A stretch of 64,000 nucleotides of DNA from Halichondria panicea. Taxonomy: Eukaryota; Porifera; Demospongiae; Suberitida; Halichondriidae. Positions 1-11,700 of this stretch are shown here, piece by piece; the stretch's first letter is position 1, and each line of letters starts with the position of its first letter. The stretch lies in NCBI RefSeq assembly GCF_963675165.1, contig NC_087377.1:9379122-9443121 (forward strand). The letters run 5' to 3'. The position numbers and the translations under genes are program-made. The notes below the pieces were generated by a model. The model saw only the letters and a program-made list of their open reading frames with translations, did not search any database and had not been told where the DNA came from.

Positions 1-940
1 TGCCATAGCGCTGCGTTTGCAGCATAGATAGCCTTCACACAACAATATCTTGATTTAAATAGTGGCAGATTTTGATGTTAAAGTTTCTTTGTCGAATAAA
101 AGCGAGCAAAAGCTAAACTTGCCCGTTGGCAGCTGCTAACTACACGCGGCCTTTATTCGAGATACCCTATGTTACATTGTGATTTTTCCACATGGGTTAC
201 TTACAGCTGACGTGATCCTGTACCAGAAACAATGGAACAGGGTCACTAAAGTAGAAAGCTAGAATTACTGCCTCTGCTGACTAGGTATTTGCAGCTGAAG
301 TGATCCCGTAACATGAATAAGGGCCAAGAAAGTAGAATTGTGACTGGTTGTTGACTGACTCTGGATCCTATACTCTAGCCTGGAAGGAGCCATACTTCTC
401 TTAGTCTAAGACTCCAGGCTTCTTTGCTGTGATCCCAGTCCACAGTGCATGTCTCATGTGACATACTCAATGTTTCAGCATCCCTACAGTCTGGTTTAGT
501 TTTATTGCTCTTGAGTTGCTGTGCTAGTCATACATGCTACATGCACTGCATTATCACTCTTCTGGTTTCTTTATTATCATGTCACCAGCCGAGGGTTTGC
601 ACTTTAGTGCTCTAGTTGTGGTCATGTAGCAAAGTGTGGCTTATTGTAAACAGAAGCCTTACTAAGTATATTGTCCCACGGTAGCATGTACACGCAGTGA
701 TTATCTAGTAGTAAATCAAGCTGTCTTCACTGATCATGGATCGTTATTTTTACCCGAGGTGCGCGTGGGTGGCCACATGTGTAGTCGTCCGTTGTTTGTG
801 ACAGGATAATCTACTCACCTGGGTGCCATAGCACTGCGTTTACAGCATGGATAGTCTTCAATATCTTAGTTTAAATAGTGGCAGATTTTGATGTTAAAGC
901 TTCTTTGTCGAATAAAAGCGAGCAAAAGCTAAGAAGCTGT
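1..940. repeat. Two direct copies of a dispersed repeat
   Basis: Positions about 1-120 and 828-935 are near-identical direct copies, sharing a core that reads TGTCGAATAAAAGCGAGC. Related pieces lie at 29945-29990 on the same strand and around 15560-15650 inverted. No open frame longer than background is seen. The copies look like remnants of a transposon family; the class is not recognised. Confidence 0.6.
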
Positions 941-1734
941 ACATTCTCCTAGTTACGGGTGTGTATGTCCTGGACGGTCACAATATTTTGATCTCATGAT
1001 CACTAAATACGTATACATTATATTGCGCATGTGCTCAGGCAATGATGACAGTCACATACCATGCTATACGTATTTTGAGGGTATAAATGTTATCAAAGCA
1101 ATGGCAAGGATACTAATTGCACGAGGCGTAGCCGAGTGCTATTAACCTTGCCAGTGCTTGTTATAAATCCCTTATTGCACGAGTAGCCATACTATTGATT
1201 GTTAATCGTTTGTGATGCAGTTTTAAGGACTTTTTAGCTGCAGTTTCAGTAAAAGAATTAGCCACGTCCGTTATTCGAACGTGTAGTCGTCAAGGCAGTA
1301 ATTGCACGTCGTTAATGACGTTAATTACTGATACGCGATTGATTAATCCACTCTACGAATCACAGTGAATAATAGGACAACATGCATGCGATTAAGTACC
1401 TAATCAATAATTATAGTGGCCCCCATTACCGGCTTGGGTCACTTTGTTGGTCCATGTGCCAGTGAGGGTTGATAATTAATTAATCCAGAACGTCTTGTTA
1501 TAATTTCTATATCTGGCTAAACCCTAAGGTGGAAAATGTTTGCTATTATTATTTTTAATCATGTACCACAAAGTAAGTATGCATGCTACTCCTTAATACA
1601 CCCCATATCATTTCAAATGCAAAGGTAGAACTCTTTAAGTTTGTTTCCAAACCAAAAGTATATTTCCAACCTATTTACGTATTTACAGTGCATTTACCTT
1701 TAACCACTCCCTCCACACGCCCACACATGTGCAG
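941..1734. other. No gene seen
   Basis: AT-rich sequence with short local palindromes, for example around 1290-1330. No coding exon can be supported before the candidate exon at 1735. Confidence 0.5.
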
Positions 1735-2545
1735 GATGGGGAGCACTGGTTGAAGGATGAGCCAGTGGATAACTACATGAGGTGAGTTTGTACTACTGGA
1801 GAGGAAGTATAATGTGGCAAGATAGTCTGTGCTAAGTAAGTGACAGTGTGCATGTTAGTCGAATGGGAGTGCACAGTTTATGGTAAAGCTAATGTTAGCA
1901 AACAGTTATGCATGTATGTGAAGGGAGTGTCAATGTGTTTAGAGCCCTAATACTATTAGTTATACTAACTCTCAACTTCTTTATCCTGGTAACATCCAAT
2001 ACCATCAATATACATCAATGCATGGGCATGCACGTCGGAGGCATATATATACGTATAGTGTGTTTGTGTGTGGTCAGTGCATTATTGTTGGAAATGTTCT
2101 ATGGTTGCAATACAGATACAAGTAATAGCTTTGCTTTTAGTTATTTGATTCGTGGATTTGAAACAAAAAGCTTCTGTCTAGAGTTATGGCTTATATATTT
2201 GTGGCTAGTTCGTGTTTAGCAAACAATTTTGATTATACTAACTTCACTTTCACGTATAAAAATTGGTAATTTGCTCTCTGTACCAACTATTGGTGGCTGC
2301 AAAGTGAATAAATTAATAGTCAATCTTTTCCCACTCTTTTGCACCGTTCCCTGCATGCAAGCAAAAAGTGTTGTATTAATTTGTTCGGATCCATGTATAC
2401 CGATAGATCAGCACCCACGATACTTTCATTTTTATAGCGCCAACGAGTAGTCTATTCTAAATGTATATTTTTATACTCTTGAGTAGGGTTAATAATGTCC
2501 TTCATCCTGTACAGATACAGTCAGCTAAGTTTGAGAAAAAAGTGA
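1735..2545 (+). CDS. Last two exons of an unidentified gene (partial)
   Basis: Exon 1735-1781 follows GTGCAG and is followed by GTGAGT. It reads DGEHWLKDEPVDNYM and leaves two bases. Exon 2515-2545 follows GTACAG, completes the codon in phase and reads RYSQLSLRKK before a TGA stop. The matched phase and the two good splice signals make this a plausible 3' end of a gene whose body lies left of the window. The product is not recognised and the peptide is short, so chance is not excluded. Confidence 0.35.
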
Positions 2546-2821
2546 AGAGTCTCAAGATCGCTAAGAAAGTGCGCGAGTGTGTGTTGACTGTTTAGGAATA
2601 ATTATTATTAATTTTATGCTTGCCCATAATTACTTTTCAACTTAGTGAAGTTTTACACCTCAGATAAATTATTTGTCTCTGTATTGAATTGTGCACACAA
2701 CCTACGTACCCATATAGTGGGTTATTTTCGTATCAGTAGAGCACGTACAAATATTGAAACAGCAAATTTTTCTGGCATAATAATTATAGATGTAACGTCA
2801 CTATCCTGAGCTGTATGAATA

Positions 2822-3143
2822 CAGTAGACTCTCACTCTCTACAGTACGGCCATTTAGTATGGCACAGATTGTTAGCCAGATGTTTACTACACAAAACTTG
2901 CTGCGGCCACTCGCTATTCCATAAACCGGTTGGTTGTGTGATGTTTTGAGTGTGGTGTGGCAGACAAAATTGGATATGGAAAGTAATGATTCATTATCCT
3001 TGAAACAGAGCCGCAAAATTAGTCACTAGATTCGAGGTAGGGTTACTTTTAGCTGCGGCTATTTCTGAAATGCAGTCACCTCGCTATTTCAGCCAAGCTG
3101 TAAATACTGTCCCAAGGGTGGCCGGATTAACGAGAGTCTACTG
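2822..3143. repeat. pogo/Tc1-like MITE, family CTCTCGTTAATC
   Basis: The element is bounded by CAGTAGACTCTC at the left and its inverted complement GAGAGTCTACTG at the right, and TA dinucleotides flank both ends. TA target duplication and CAGT ends are typical of Tc1/mariner/pogo elements. No coding capacity. Related copies lie at 16720-17148, 34369-34863 and 50086-50455, with fragments near 57240 and 57740. Confidence 0.75.
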
Positions 3144-4921
3144 TATTTAGTAAATAGATAGTTTGTACAAAACTACGGTACATGACCATGCAAGAATTAC
3201 ATGTACATTTACTTAAGCAATTAATTTTGGGTGTGATTAATCAACGCTGAGTTCCGTCCCAATAAAGGAAAGTGGTTGTGTGTCTATAATTCTTCGCAAT
3301 TTCTCCATTTCAATCGCCTATGTGCAGTGAAGTTGTATTGCATTGCAAAAAACGATATAGCGGGTTATTTTCGTATTGAAGAGCATCATACGGAAATTAA
3401 AACTACAAAAATTAGTCTACGGCAATTGATTCAACGTCGCTATCCTAAGCTGTACAAAATTAGTCAAAATTAATATTATATAATTGAGTCCCTGCGTAAT
3501 TATCATAATTTTATATCAGACTAAAAAACATTTTGCAAGGTGTAACATTGTTACGACAAGAAATTTAGCAACAGCTAATCCCTTAATATTCCTTCATTAT
3601 TATCTCATTTTTGGGTGAAATGTTGAGCGAGACTTTGCGATCTAACCTAAGCGTTCTTGCTTGCGTTCTGGCTATATAGGCCTTTCCAAATTAATTTTTT
3701 CTCTCAAATTGTCTACCCGATTGTTTTCTTATGAGCCGGTGTGACTCGTGCATGTAAGGGTACATCATACATGTACAACTCAATTTACAAGTCATTATCG
3801 TACTGTACCGTAAATTATAATAATAGTCATTAGATGAATAATTATTTTAGCCACTGCTATTTTCTGAAATGCAGCCACTTCGCTCGCTAAACTGCACTGA
3901 CCATGATTTAACGAGAGCATAAAATAAATATCACATAACGTTCTTGCCATAATAATATTATTTCACGCTTGCATATAATATTTCTAGCATTTAATAATTA
4001 TATACGTGTTATGTAGTAGCTAGGTTTACTGCTACACTATTGCTGTGCACACGGCTATCTTTATTGTCTTGGTTAAAAGATCATATATTATAGAGACTCA
4101 GGTGATTACAAAACATTGCATAATAAGTTGAACAATACAGCCGGCTGCGCAGAGCGCAATGCCCAACCGGATATGACTACAAAAATCAATAAGGTAAATA
4201 CCAGGTTAGGAATAAGTCCAAAACATTACAATACGGTAATACAAATCCCCCAAAATGTGGCTTAAAGCGGCACACCGGCCTCTAATAACGTGCAGTGCTA
4301 ATACCACCCAAATCCAGTATAAGTATTGTTCAAACCAACATAATTGGTCAAGCATAATATACTTCTATATCACTCAAAGCTGCAAAGCTATAACTACTAG
4401 AATTATGGTGAGTTATAATAATTATTAAACTACCATGCATGCATCGTATGCTACTATGTAGAATGGCTCTGCTAATTATAATTATATATAGCTCGACTTT
4501 CCTGCGGCCTGCATGGAATCAAGAATAGATCCATTTTTCTCTACTAGACTATTCGTGATATCTCCGTCTTGGTCTGCCGAAAATGCCGCATTGAATGGCA
4601 ATACGAACTCAACTACAACACGGCTATAGAATTGTTCTGCATGGCAATAATTATTATTTACTGTCAATGGGGGGGGAGGGGGGGGGGGGGTCGATAATTA
4701 TTTATAGTCTCATCGTCGTGATCGATACACCTTTAAAGCATGGATCGATTTATGTATATATATATATAATTGTGTTGGTACAATAAAATAATAAATGTAA
4801 GCAGGGTTTAAATATCACACAACTGATTTATAAATCTGAGCATTGATTTATGAACCATGCAGTCAAAAATTCCGAGAATGTCTCATGTTTTGTTGCTATC
4901 ACATTTTTCTGAACAAAAAAA
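3144..4921. other. No gene seen
   Basis: AT-rich sequence. It includes further degraded repeat sequence (about 3350-3480 and 3840-3910 resemble pieces of the neighbouring MITE) and a G-run at 4670-4690. The open frames are short and have no recognisable domain. Confidence 0.5.
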
Positions 4922-5245
4922 GTATGTTGCAATCTGCACAAAACTTGCTAGAATTGGCTTGGGGACTGGGGAGATACAAAAAACGTGGAAATGAGCTAGA
5001 GAGCCCAATCTGTTATAATGTTTGAATATGTACATTTTTGTGAAATTTGCGAGTGTTCTGGAAAAGCACCAAAAAATATGGATTGCAATTTTTCACATTG
5101 CTCCATGGTGGATGAGGTTTACTTCTCCAATTATTTGTGGGGTTTTAGTGCAACCTAATCTAATCGCCGACTTTCTTGTTTCTACACTTTTTGGTGTTTC
5201 CCCATGCATCTAATTCTAGCAATTTTTTCACATTGCAATTATCAG
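4922..5245. repeat. Inverted-repeat element, family GCAATGTGAA
   Basis: The left part (TTGCAATCTGCAC...TTGCTAGAATTGGC) is roughly the inverted complement of the right end (CTAGCAATTTTTTCACATTGC). The same terminal motif, a GCAATGTGAA block followed by TTGCTAGGATTGGCC, recurs at 7981-8036, 29175-29270 and in the hairpin at 42741-43249. It is a non-autonomous transposon family of unassigned class. Confidence 0.5.
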
Positions 5246-5398
5246 TTAGATCTATACCTAAAAAACCATCATGTGATAAAATACTAGATATTCTCATATC
5301 TATATGATCCCAGTTTTTACTGATTTAAAATCCATCCCATGATTATGATTATTAACACCTATAATTATCAAGCTTAGAGGTAATTATATCATTGATAT

Positions 5399-5541
5399 AG
5401 AGGATTTCAAGTTGGTTGGCAGAAGTTAAAAGTTAAAGTGCAGTCAACCACGACCACTAATTGGATTAGTGAAGTAAAACATACACAGTGTGAGATGGCT
5501 GCACTTCAACTCTTAACTTCTGCCAACCAACCTGAAATCTC
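5399..5541. repeat. 143-bp foldback repeat
   Basis: About 45 bases at the left (GATTTCAAGTTGGTTGGCAG onward) are mirrored by the complement at the right (CTGCCAACCAACCTGAAATC), so the stretch can fold into one long hairpin. It lies about 260 bp upstream of the start codon of the NIDO-AMOP-VWD gene. Confidence 0.7.
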
Positions 5542-5798
5542 TGTAAACGTTCATGCAGATTAATTGAGACAAAATTAATGGCAGTGCACCCTACAGCTAC
5601 AACTGTTAAGTGTTTTTAAGCATTAAAATTGTGGTTTGTGGTCAACCTGGGCTGCGCATTCATGTGGTCAGTGGCTACCGGCATGCGGTTTATGGGATAG
5701 ATTTACATGTAGAGTTACAGGACCGGATTAGTGCACTGAAATTGCCTCCTCTGCTCTGGGATCTGGGCCAGGTGACTGATTCTACAACTTTGAGAACA

Positions 5799-8700
5799 AT
5801 GGAAGGTAAAAAGACAATCATCTTTTTGCTGTCATTTGTGACTTGTTCGCTGGCTATTCCACGGGAGGAGTTTTATTCCTTTGGACAAAATTCAGGGGAT
5901 ACGACTGTGCCCTCAAACGATGATGGATCAACTGAACAGATCACTCTACAGTTTGGCTCATTCTATTACTTCGAAAAGCAGTATACTAACCTGTTTGTAA
6001 GTTATTTGTGTTACCAACAGCGACACCATAATGCTAACCTTTTTCAAGTATGCAAGCTTAGTGTTAACCGTAGTTTATGCCAACTCATGTAGACTGAACT
6101 AGGTGTACAAAGAAAAGAAGCGCTTGTAGAATATAATTGTGGCGCTTATAAAAAGGTGTGTTTTTGATACCATAGCAGTCGGTTTTACTTAATTATTGAC
6201 TATACGCTGACACTTTCACCTTCAACAATTAAGTATCATTTGCTTGTTCATTGAAAATATGTTTGTGGTCTATAATATCTCATACCATCTGTATATTTTT
6301 TACTATCGATCTGCGTGCACTCCAATATACATATAATTATACTGATAGCAATGCGGGTCCCTCACAACTATTAATGCTCTATACATATTTTGCTACTCCA
6401 GGTGAACACAAATGGAGTTATCTCCTTTGATGCTGCAGTCTCAACTGTCACTCCTCAATCATTTCCGTTGTCCGGATTGTTTCTGATTGCCCCCTATTGG
6501 GCTGACGTGGATACAAATGGAACGGGTACTGTGTACTACAGGGAGACGCGAGATAACGATGTTCTAAAACGAGCTAGAAACGATGTAATGACGTCTTTTT
6601 CAAGAAGATTCCTTCCAATTTTTGTTTTCATTGCCACTTGGGATAGAGTTGGACACACTGACCAGGTAGGTATATATTGAAAAAGAGCGTGTTCTATATA
6701 ACAATAGTTGTTCTTAAACATAGATTGCAAGCGTGTGTATAGCATCATTACATGCAATTGCGATTCAACTTTGACGACACAGAAATTAATAGAGCACTTA
6801 AAAATAGTCTAACCTCGATATCTAGATTGCTTTCAGATGAAGTTGCTGGTTAGTAGCGTGTCTAGCAGGGAGCTCATCAGTGGGCTTGAGCACCCTCCTG
6901 GCCTGACATGCAGACAACTATTAAACTAATTTAGCTATCAGCATTAGCGCAGCTCTGTTTATAAACTATACACTTGCAACACTGCATGGTTTGTTATTAC
7001 TAAGTCGTGATCTCGCCCATTTCTATTGCAATCAGCAATCAGCAATAATGCTTGGGTTTTCTATGCGTAAAGATTCCAGTTCCAAACAAATAACAGTTCC
7101 AAAGAAATAAAACCCCAGACAATGCATGGATATATTCTGATAACTGACGCATGACCTCTTAGGTTTGACTCACAAAAATCATTACTGTTCGTAACATTTA
7201 TTTTAGTGTTCATTATATCACTTATGAGATAGGCATGACTGTGACATGCCCGTAAATGCATGCAGATGCAGCAGTTCAGTTGCTGTACAGCTCCTTCCTT
7301 TACAGCATGTGTGCAGGTCTCATTCTCGGACATTACCATGCAATTAGACTTACCAAGCATTTGAAACACAGCACCTTTATAGCTTATATGATTGGTTAAA
7401 ATTTACTATACAGTGCCTGTAACCTAGAGAGTAGAATACCACAAATGTGTGAGTAGTTATACTTAAGTGTATGGTTTGTCTCCTCCTCGCTTGTTTTGAT
7501 ACTCTTTGGTGCTTGCCCGCGGCCAATCCTATAGAAATTTTCAAGTGGTACCCAATTTCCTAGTAATTTTCATAGCAATTTTCACAGTGCAAAATGCCGT
7601 TTTTTTTACTTTTCACCCTTCTCCGACACAGATTGCAACATTTCAGTGTGTGCTTATGACAGATGGAACTTCCTCCTTTGTCAAGTTCTTATACGCTGAT
7701 GGTGAGATGCAATGGACAAAAGAAGATGCCTCAGGGAGAACCAATAGATTTCGGGGAACCCTTGCACAAGTTGGATTCAATGCTGGTGATGGGAAGAGGT
7801 TCTTTAGTGTGCCAGGCTCACTGACCAACAGAATCATGAATATTGATTCCACTACCAATGTGAACATACCGGGCGTATGGACATTTCAAGTCAACGGTGA
7901 TATTGCACGATGCTCTGACCCTGAGGACATGGAAAATAGTAAGCCTTTATATACACAAGTCCCACAAAACATTTTCAATGTGAAAAGTTGCTAAGATTGG
8001 CCGCGGGAACATCAAAGAGCGTGGAAACAAGAAATTCGGCGAGAGCATAACTCCAATCCATTACAACATACATTTTTTTGCTAGTTACATTTTTCGCTGG
8101 CATATAGTTTACTGGCAATACATAAGTTGCATAAGTTGTAATTTTATGCCTCAGGGCGTAACATATACGTCCAACCCCCAGAGGAGTGATATATACCCTT
8201 ACGTATTTTAGTCACGTGCAACAATGACTCTACTGTTGAATGTTGCACGTAACCAAGCCTACCTAATTGAGGTATATACTTGTGTCGTACCTCCTTTGCT
8301 CTGCGTCCACCCATAGCGAAGAGTTTAAGCTTGCAGCATGCAGCATGCTCAAATATCACGTAACGTGTTCGCAATTTTACAAAGTGCCCAAGAAGAGCAG
8401 TTTAGTGAGTAGCTATAGTTACACTCTACTTTTCGCTGGTACCAAAATACTCCCTAACAAATTATTGTGCATTTTACTTTCTTACAACGCATATGTATAA
8501 TTATGTGTGTGCATGAATGCAATACCAAGTAAATTCCCGGCTTTATCTGCCGTCATTTTCGATGTGTATAGATCATTATAATGATTGAACACACAGCTCC
8601 ACTTGTGATCACCCCAAGAGTTGGAAACATGCTTGGAGGAACTGCAGTCTCCATTACCAGCACATGTTTAGAGGAATTTGACAACATAACTTGTCAATAC

Positions 8701-11700
8701 GAAGGATTCGATACAGTGGATACCGATGTGGGGCTTTTAGAGCTAGATGGGAATCCAACTGTTGTGGCTGTTTGTGTGTCACCGGCATTTTTAGAACCTG
8801 GATCGAAAACTCTTCGTGTCGTTGTCACAAATAAGAATGGGACGGTGAAGTATGACATTGGCACTCGATTCTATGCAGGTACAAACAAAATGTCATGACT
8901 TGTAGCAATTATGTAGGCTATAATTATGTAGTAATTAAGTGCATATATAATTTACGTGAAGTGTTTTAGTTATGCATGTATAACCCTCGTCACCATACAT
9001 CCTTATCATTCTACATAATTATAATAAGTATAATAATTATGTTACACTGCATGCATGCATGTGGGGCTATTCATTTACAGTACACATTGAAGACAGTACT
9101 GAGGTACAGCACAATTTGAACACTCAAGTCGTTCTTCCTCAAACCGGAATCTTAATAACTTGGAATCCTTTTGATCTTCTTCCCTCTCATGCCGAAAACC
9201 CGTCCTTCTACACGGTCAATATCGTTCTTGTTGAGTTTGATATGAACACAGGAGAATGGGAAGATGTTGAGATACTAGCATCAGGTTTACCAAATATTGG
9301 GCAAGCAAAATTAATGTGGTAATCCCAATTCTCAGTGTGTGTACCAATAATAACATGGCTGTACGACCAATTGCAATTCAAGTTAGGATTGGAGAGTTTT
9401 CTGGAGATGTACAACGAAGAAGGCCGATTGTCCGGTTGTTGGTAAATAGAGTCACTCTGTGGACGCCAATTCTGTATTACATGAGTAGTAATGATCTCCG
9501 ATTAAGATGTGAAGCTTGGTGCAATGAGCAGCCCACAGATATCGGTAAAAACCTTCTTGATGAACTCCCCCCTTGTCCACCTAGGGTCACTCAAGCTAGG
9601 CTATTTAACAGTGGCTTTGTTGAGGATTCTGGAATAAATATCATTATAAACAGATACGTCTTTCACGTTGGATCGGAGACATGCTTCAGATCAAGAGAGG
9701 CAAGGTGGATGGATATTTTCAGTACCAGTTTTTTATATGGCAAAAACCATGCATGCAACTGCTTAGGAAAAGCAGGGTGGCTAACTAGTTAATGATGTTA
9801 CAGAGGAATTAGAGTGGTGTTTGCAACTTATTAATAATTATATATGGTCCTTTACTAAATATACACTATCATTATTATAGAGTACACTTTGTCACAACTA
9901 GTATTTTCTCTCCTATTATAGTCCCTCAGGTGCTGGACAGCAATGTTGTTATGAAAAAAGTGGAAACCTGTTGGTGGGTGCCCCAGGAGGAGGCTCAGTT
10001 GACAAAGTTTCCCCACAAAATTTTCTGGGCCATTTCCTAGAAGATGTCCTTCCTGCTTTTCTCTGCTGCTTTGGACCGCTTAGTAATTGTGATGCTTATT
10101 ATCAGAAGCGTCCTTCCGACAATGGAGAAGGATATAACCCACCCAATCCTGGTAAGTATAATCATAGATAAAGATCTAGAAATAACTTTTTCCTCCCTTG
10201 TACATGTATATATAGTGGTCCATATTGTTAGGTCTATAATTATTGTTAGATAGTGATGACTTAACGATGTATACAGTGTTTCCCATTATTATACGCAGCA
10301 TGTGTCTATGGAGATCCCCACATTGTGACTCTGGATGGATTTAAGTACACCTTTAACGGCAAGGGAGAGTACCTGATAGCTCAAGTGGATGACATCTTCT
10401 CATTTCAGGGACGAATGACCCAAGCTGTGAATCCTCAGGGAGACCCAGTTGGAGCTTCTGTCTTCTCCGCTGTTGCTATGAGCGACGGTTCTAGTATAAT
10501 CCAGTTTCAAATTGGTTTTTCCGATGACCCTGATGCTCTTATAAATGGAACATTTATCGATTTTACTGAAGTGTCTCTTCAACAGTTCAATGGAGTGGCT
10601 GTCGAAAAAGATGGAAATAAACTTTTTGCGAGATTCAATAGCGGAGCGTATATTGAAGTCAGAGAAGAGAATGGTTTCTTATCAATTCTGTTAGTGAGTT
10701 TTCCCATTTTATGGAAAGGACGAACCCAAGGGTTAATAGGAAACTACAATGGGGACACAGCTGATGACCTCACACCATGTACCGGGAATCCCCTTTCACT
10801 GGATGCGGACTTGAAGACCATCCATGAAATGTTTGGAGTCACGTGTGAGTATATTATAATGTAGCCACGAAAAAAATTATGATACTCTCTGCCCCCCCCC
10901 CCCAAATCTGGCATTAACTTTGTGTAGGTATAATATAGATCGTTATGCGGTTGAACTCAACGAAAATAGTACTACTTTTGTACTATTTTCGTTTGTTATT
11001 ATAATGTTACATGCAGGGAGTATTAACAGGCCACAAGACAGTCTTTTCACATATCCTGAGGGTGAGAGCTGGGCTAACTACACCTTCCCGAACTTTGAAC
11101 CGACATTCGAGGTAGTATTTTCTAATTCATCCTTAGAGCAGGAAGCAGATGACCTCTGTGGGGATGACTTTTTCTGTCGGTTTGATATAGCCACGACTGA
11201 AAACACCATGGTCGGACTCTTGACCCTGTATGTGATCCACCATGCCTCAACGGGGCTTGCATTGCCACAAATACCTGCAGCTGCTCCGTCAGCTACACTG
11301 GGGTCAGGTGTGACGCGTCCCTCGTGATGGATTGTGACGTTAGTCCATGTGAGAACAATGGAAGCTGTGCGTTACTAGCTGGATCCTACATTTGCACATG
11401 CCCCTTCAATTACAACGGAGTGAACTGTCAAAATCCAGGTATGTCAATATGGTATAGTCAGCTTCACAAGTTTTGCTGCACGCCTAGATCGGTAATTGTT
11501 CCTACGTATAGCCAAACGTTAAGCCACATCATAAAGTGCATGACCATACTAGCAAATTTCATTTAATGACGGATGTTTTGGGAAAATGTTCCACCATCTG
11601 GTCTGGTCGTCCTGGTCGCATTATCAGGGTTCATCTAGGATGAAAAGTTTTGGGGGGAAGGTTTGGGCGCGCGTAAGCGTACTAATAATGATGATGTTGT

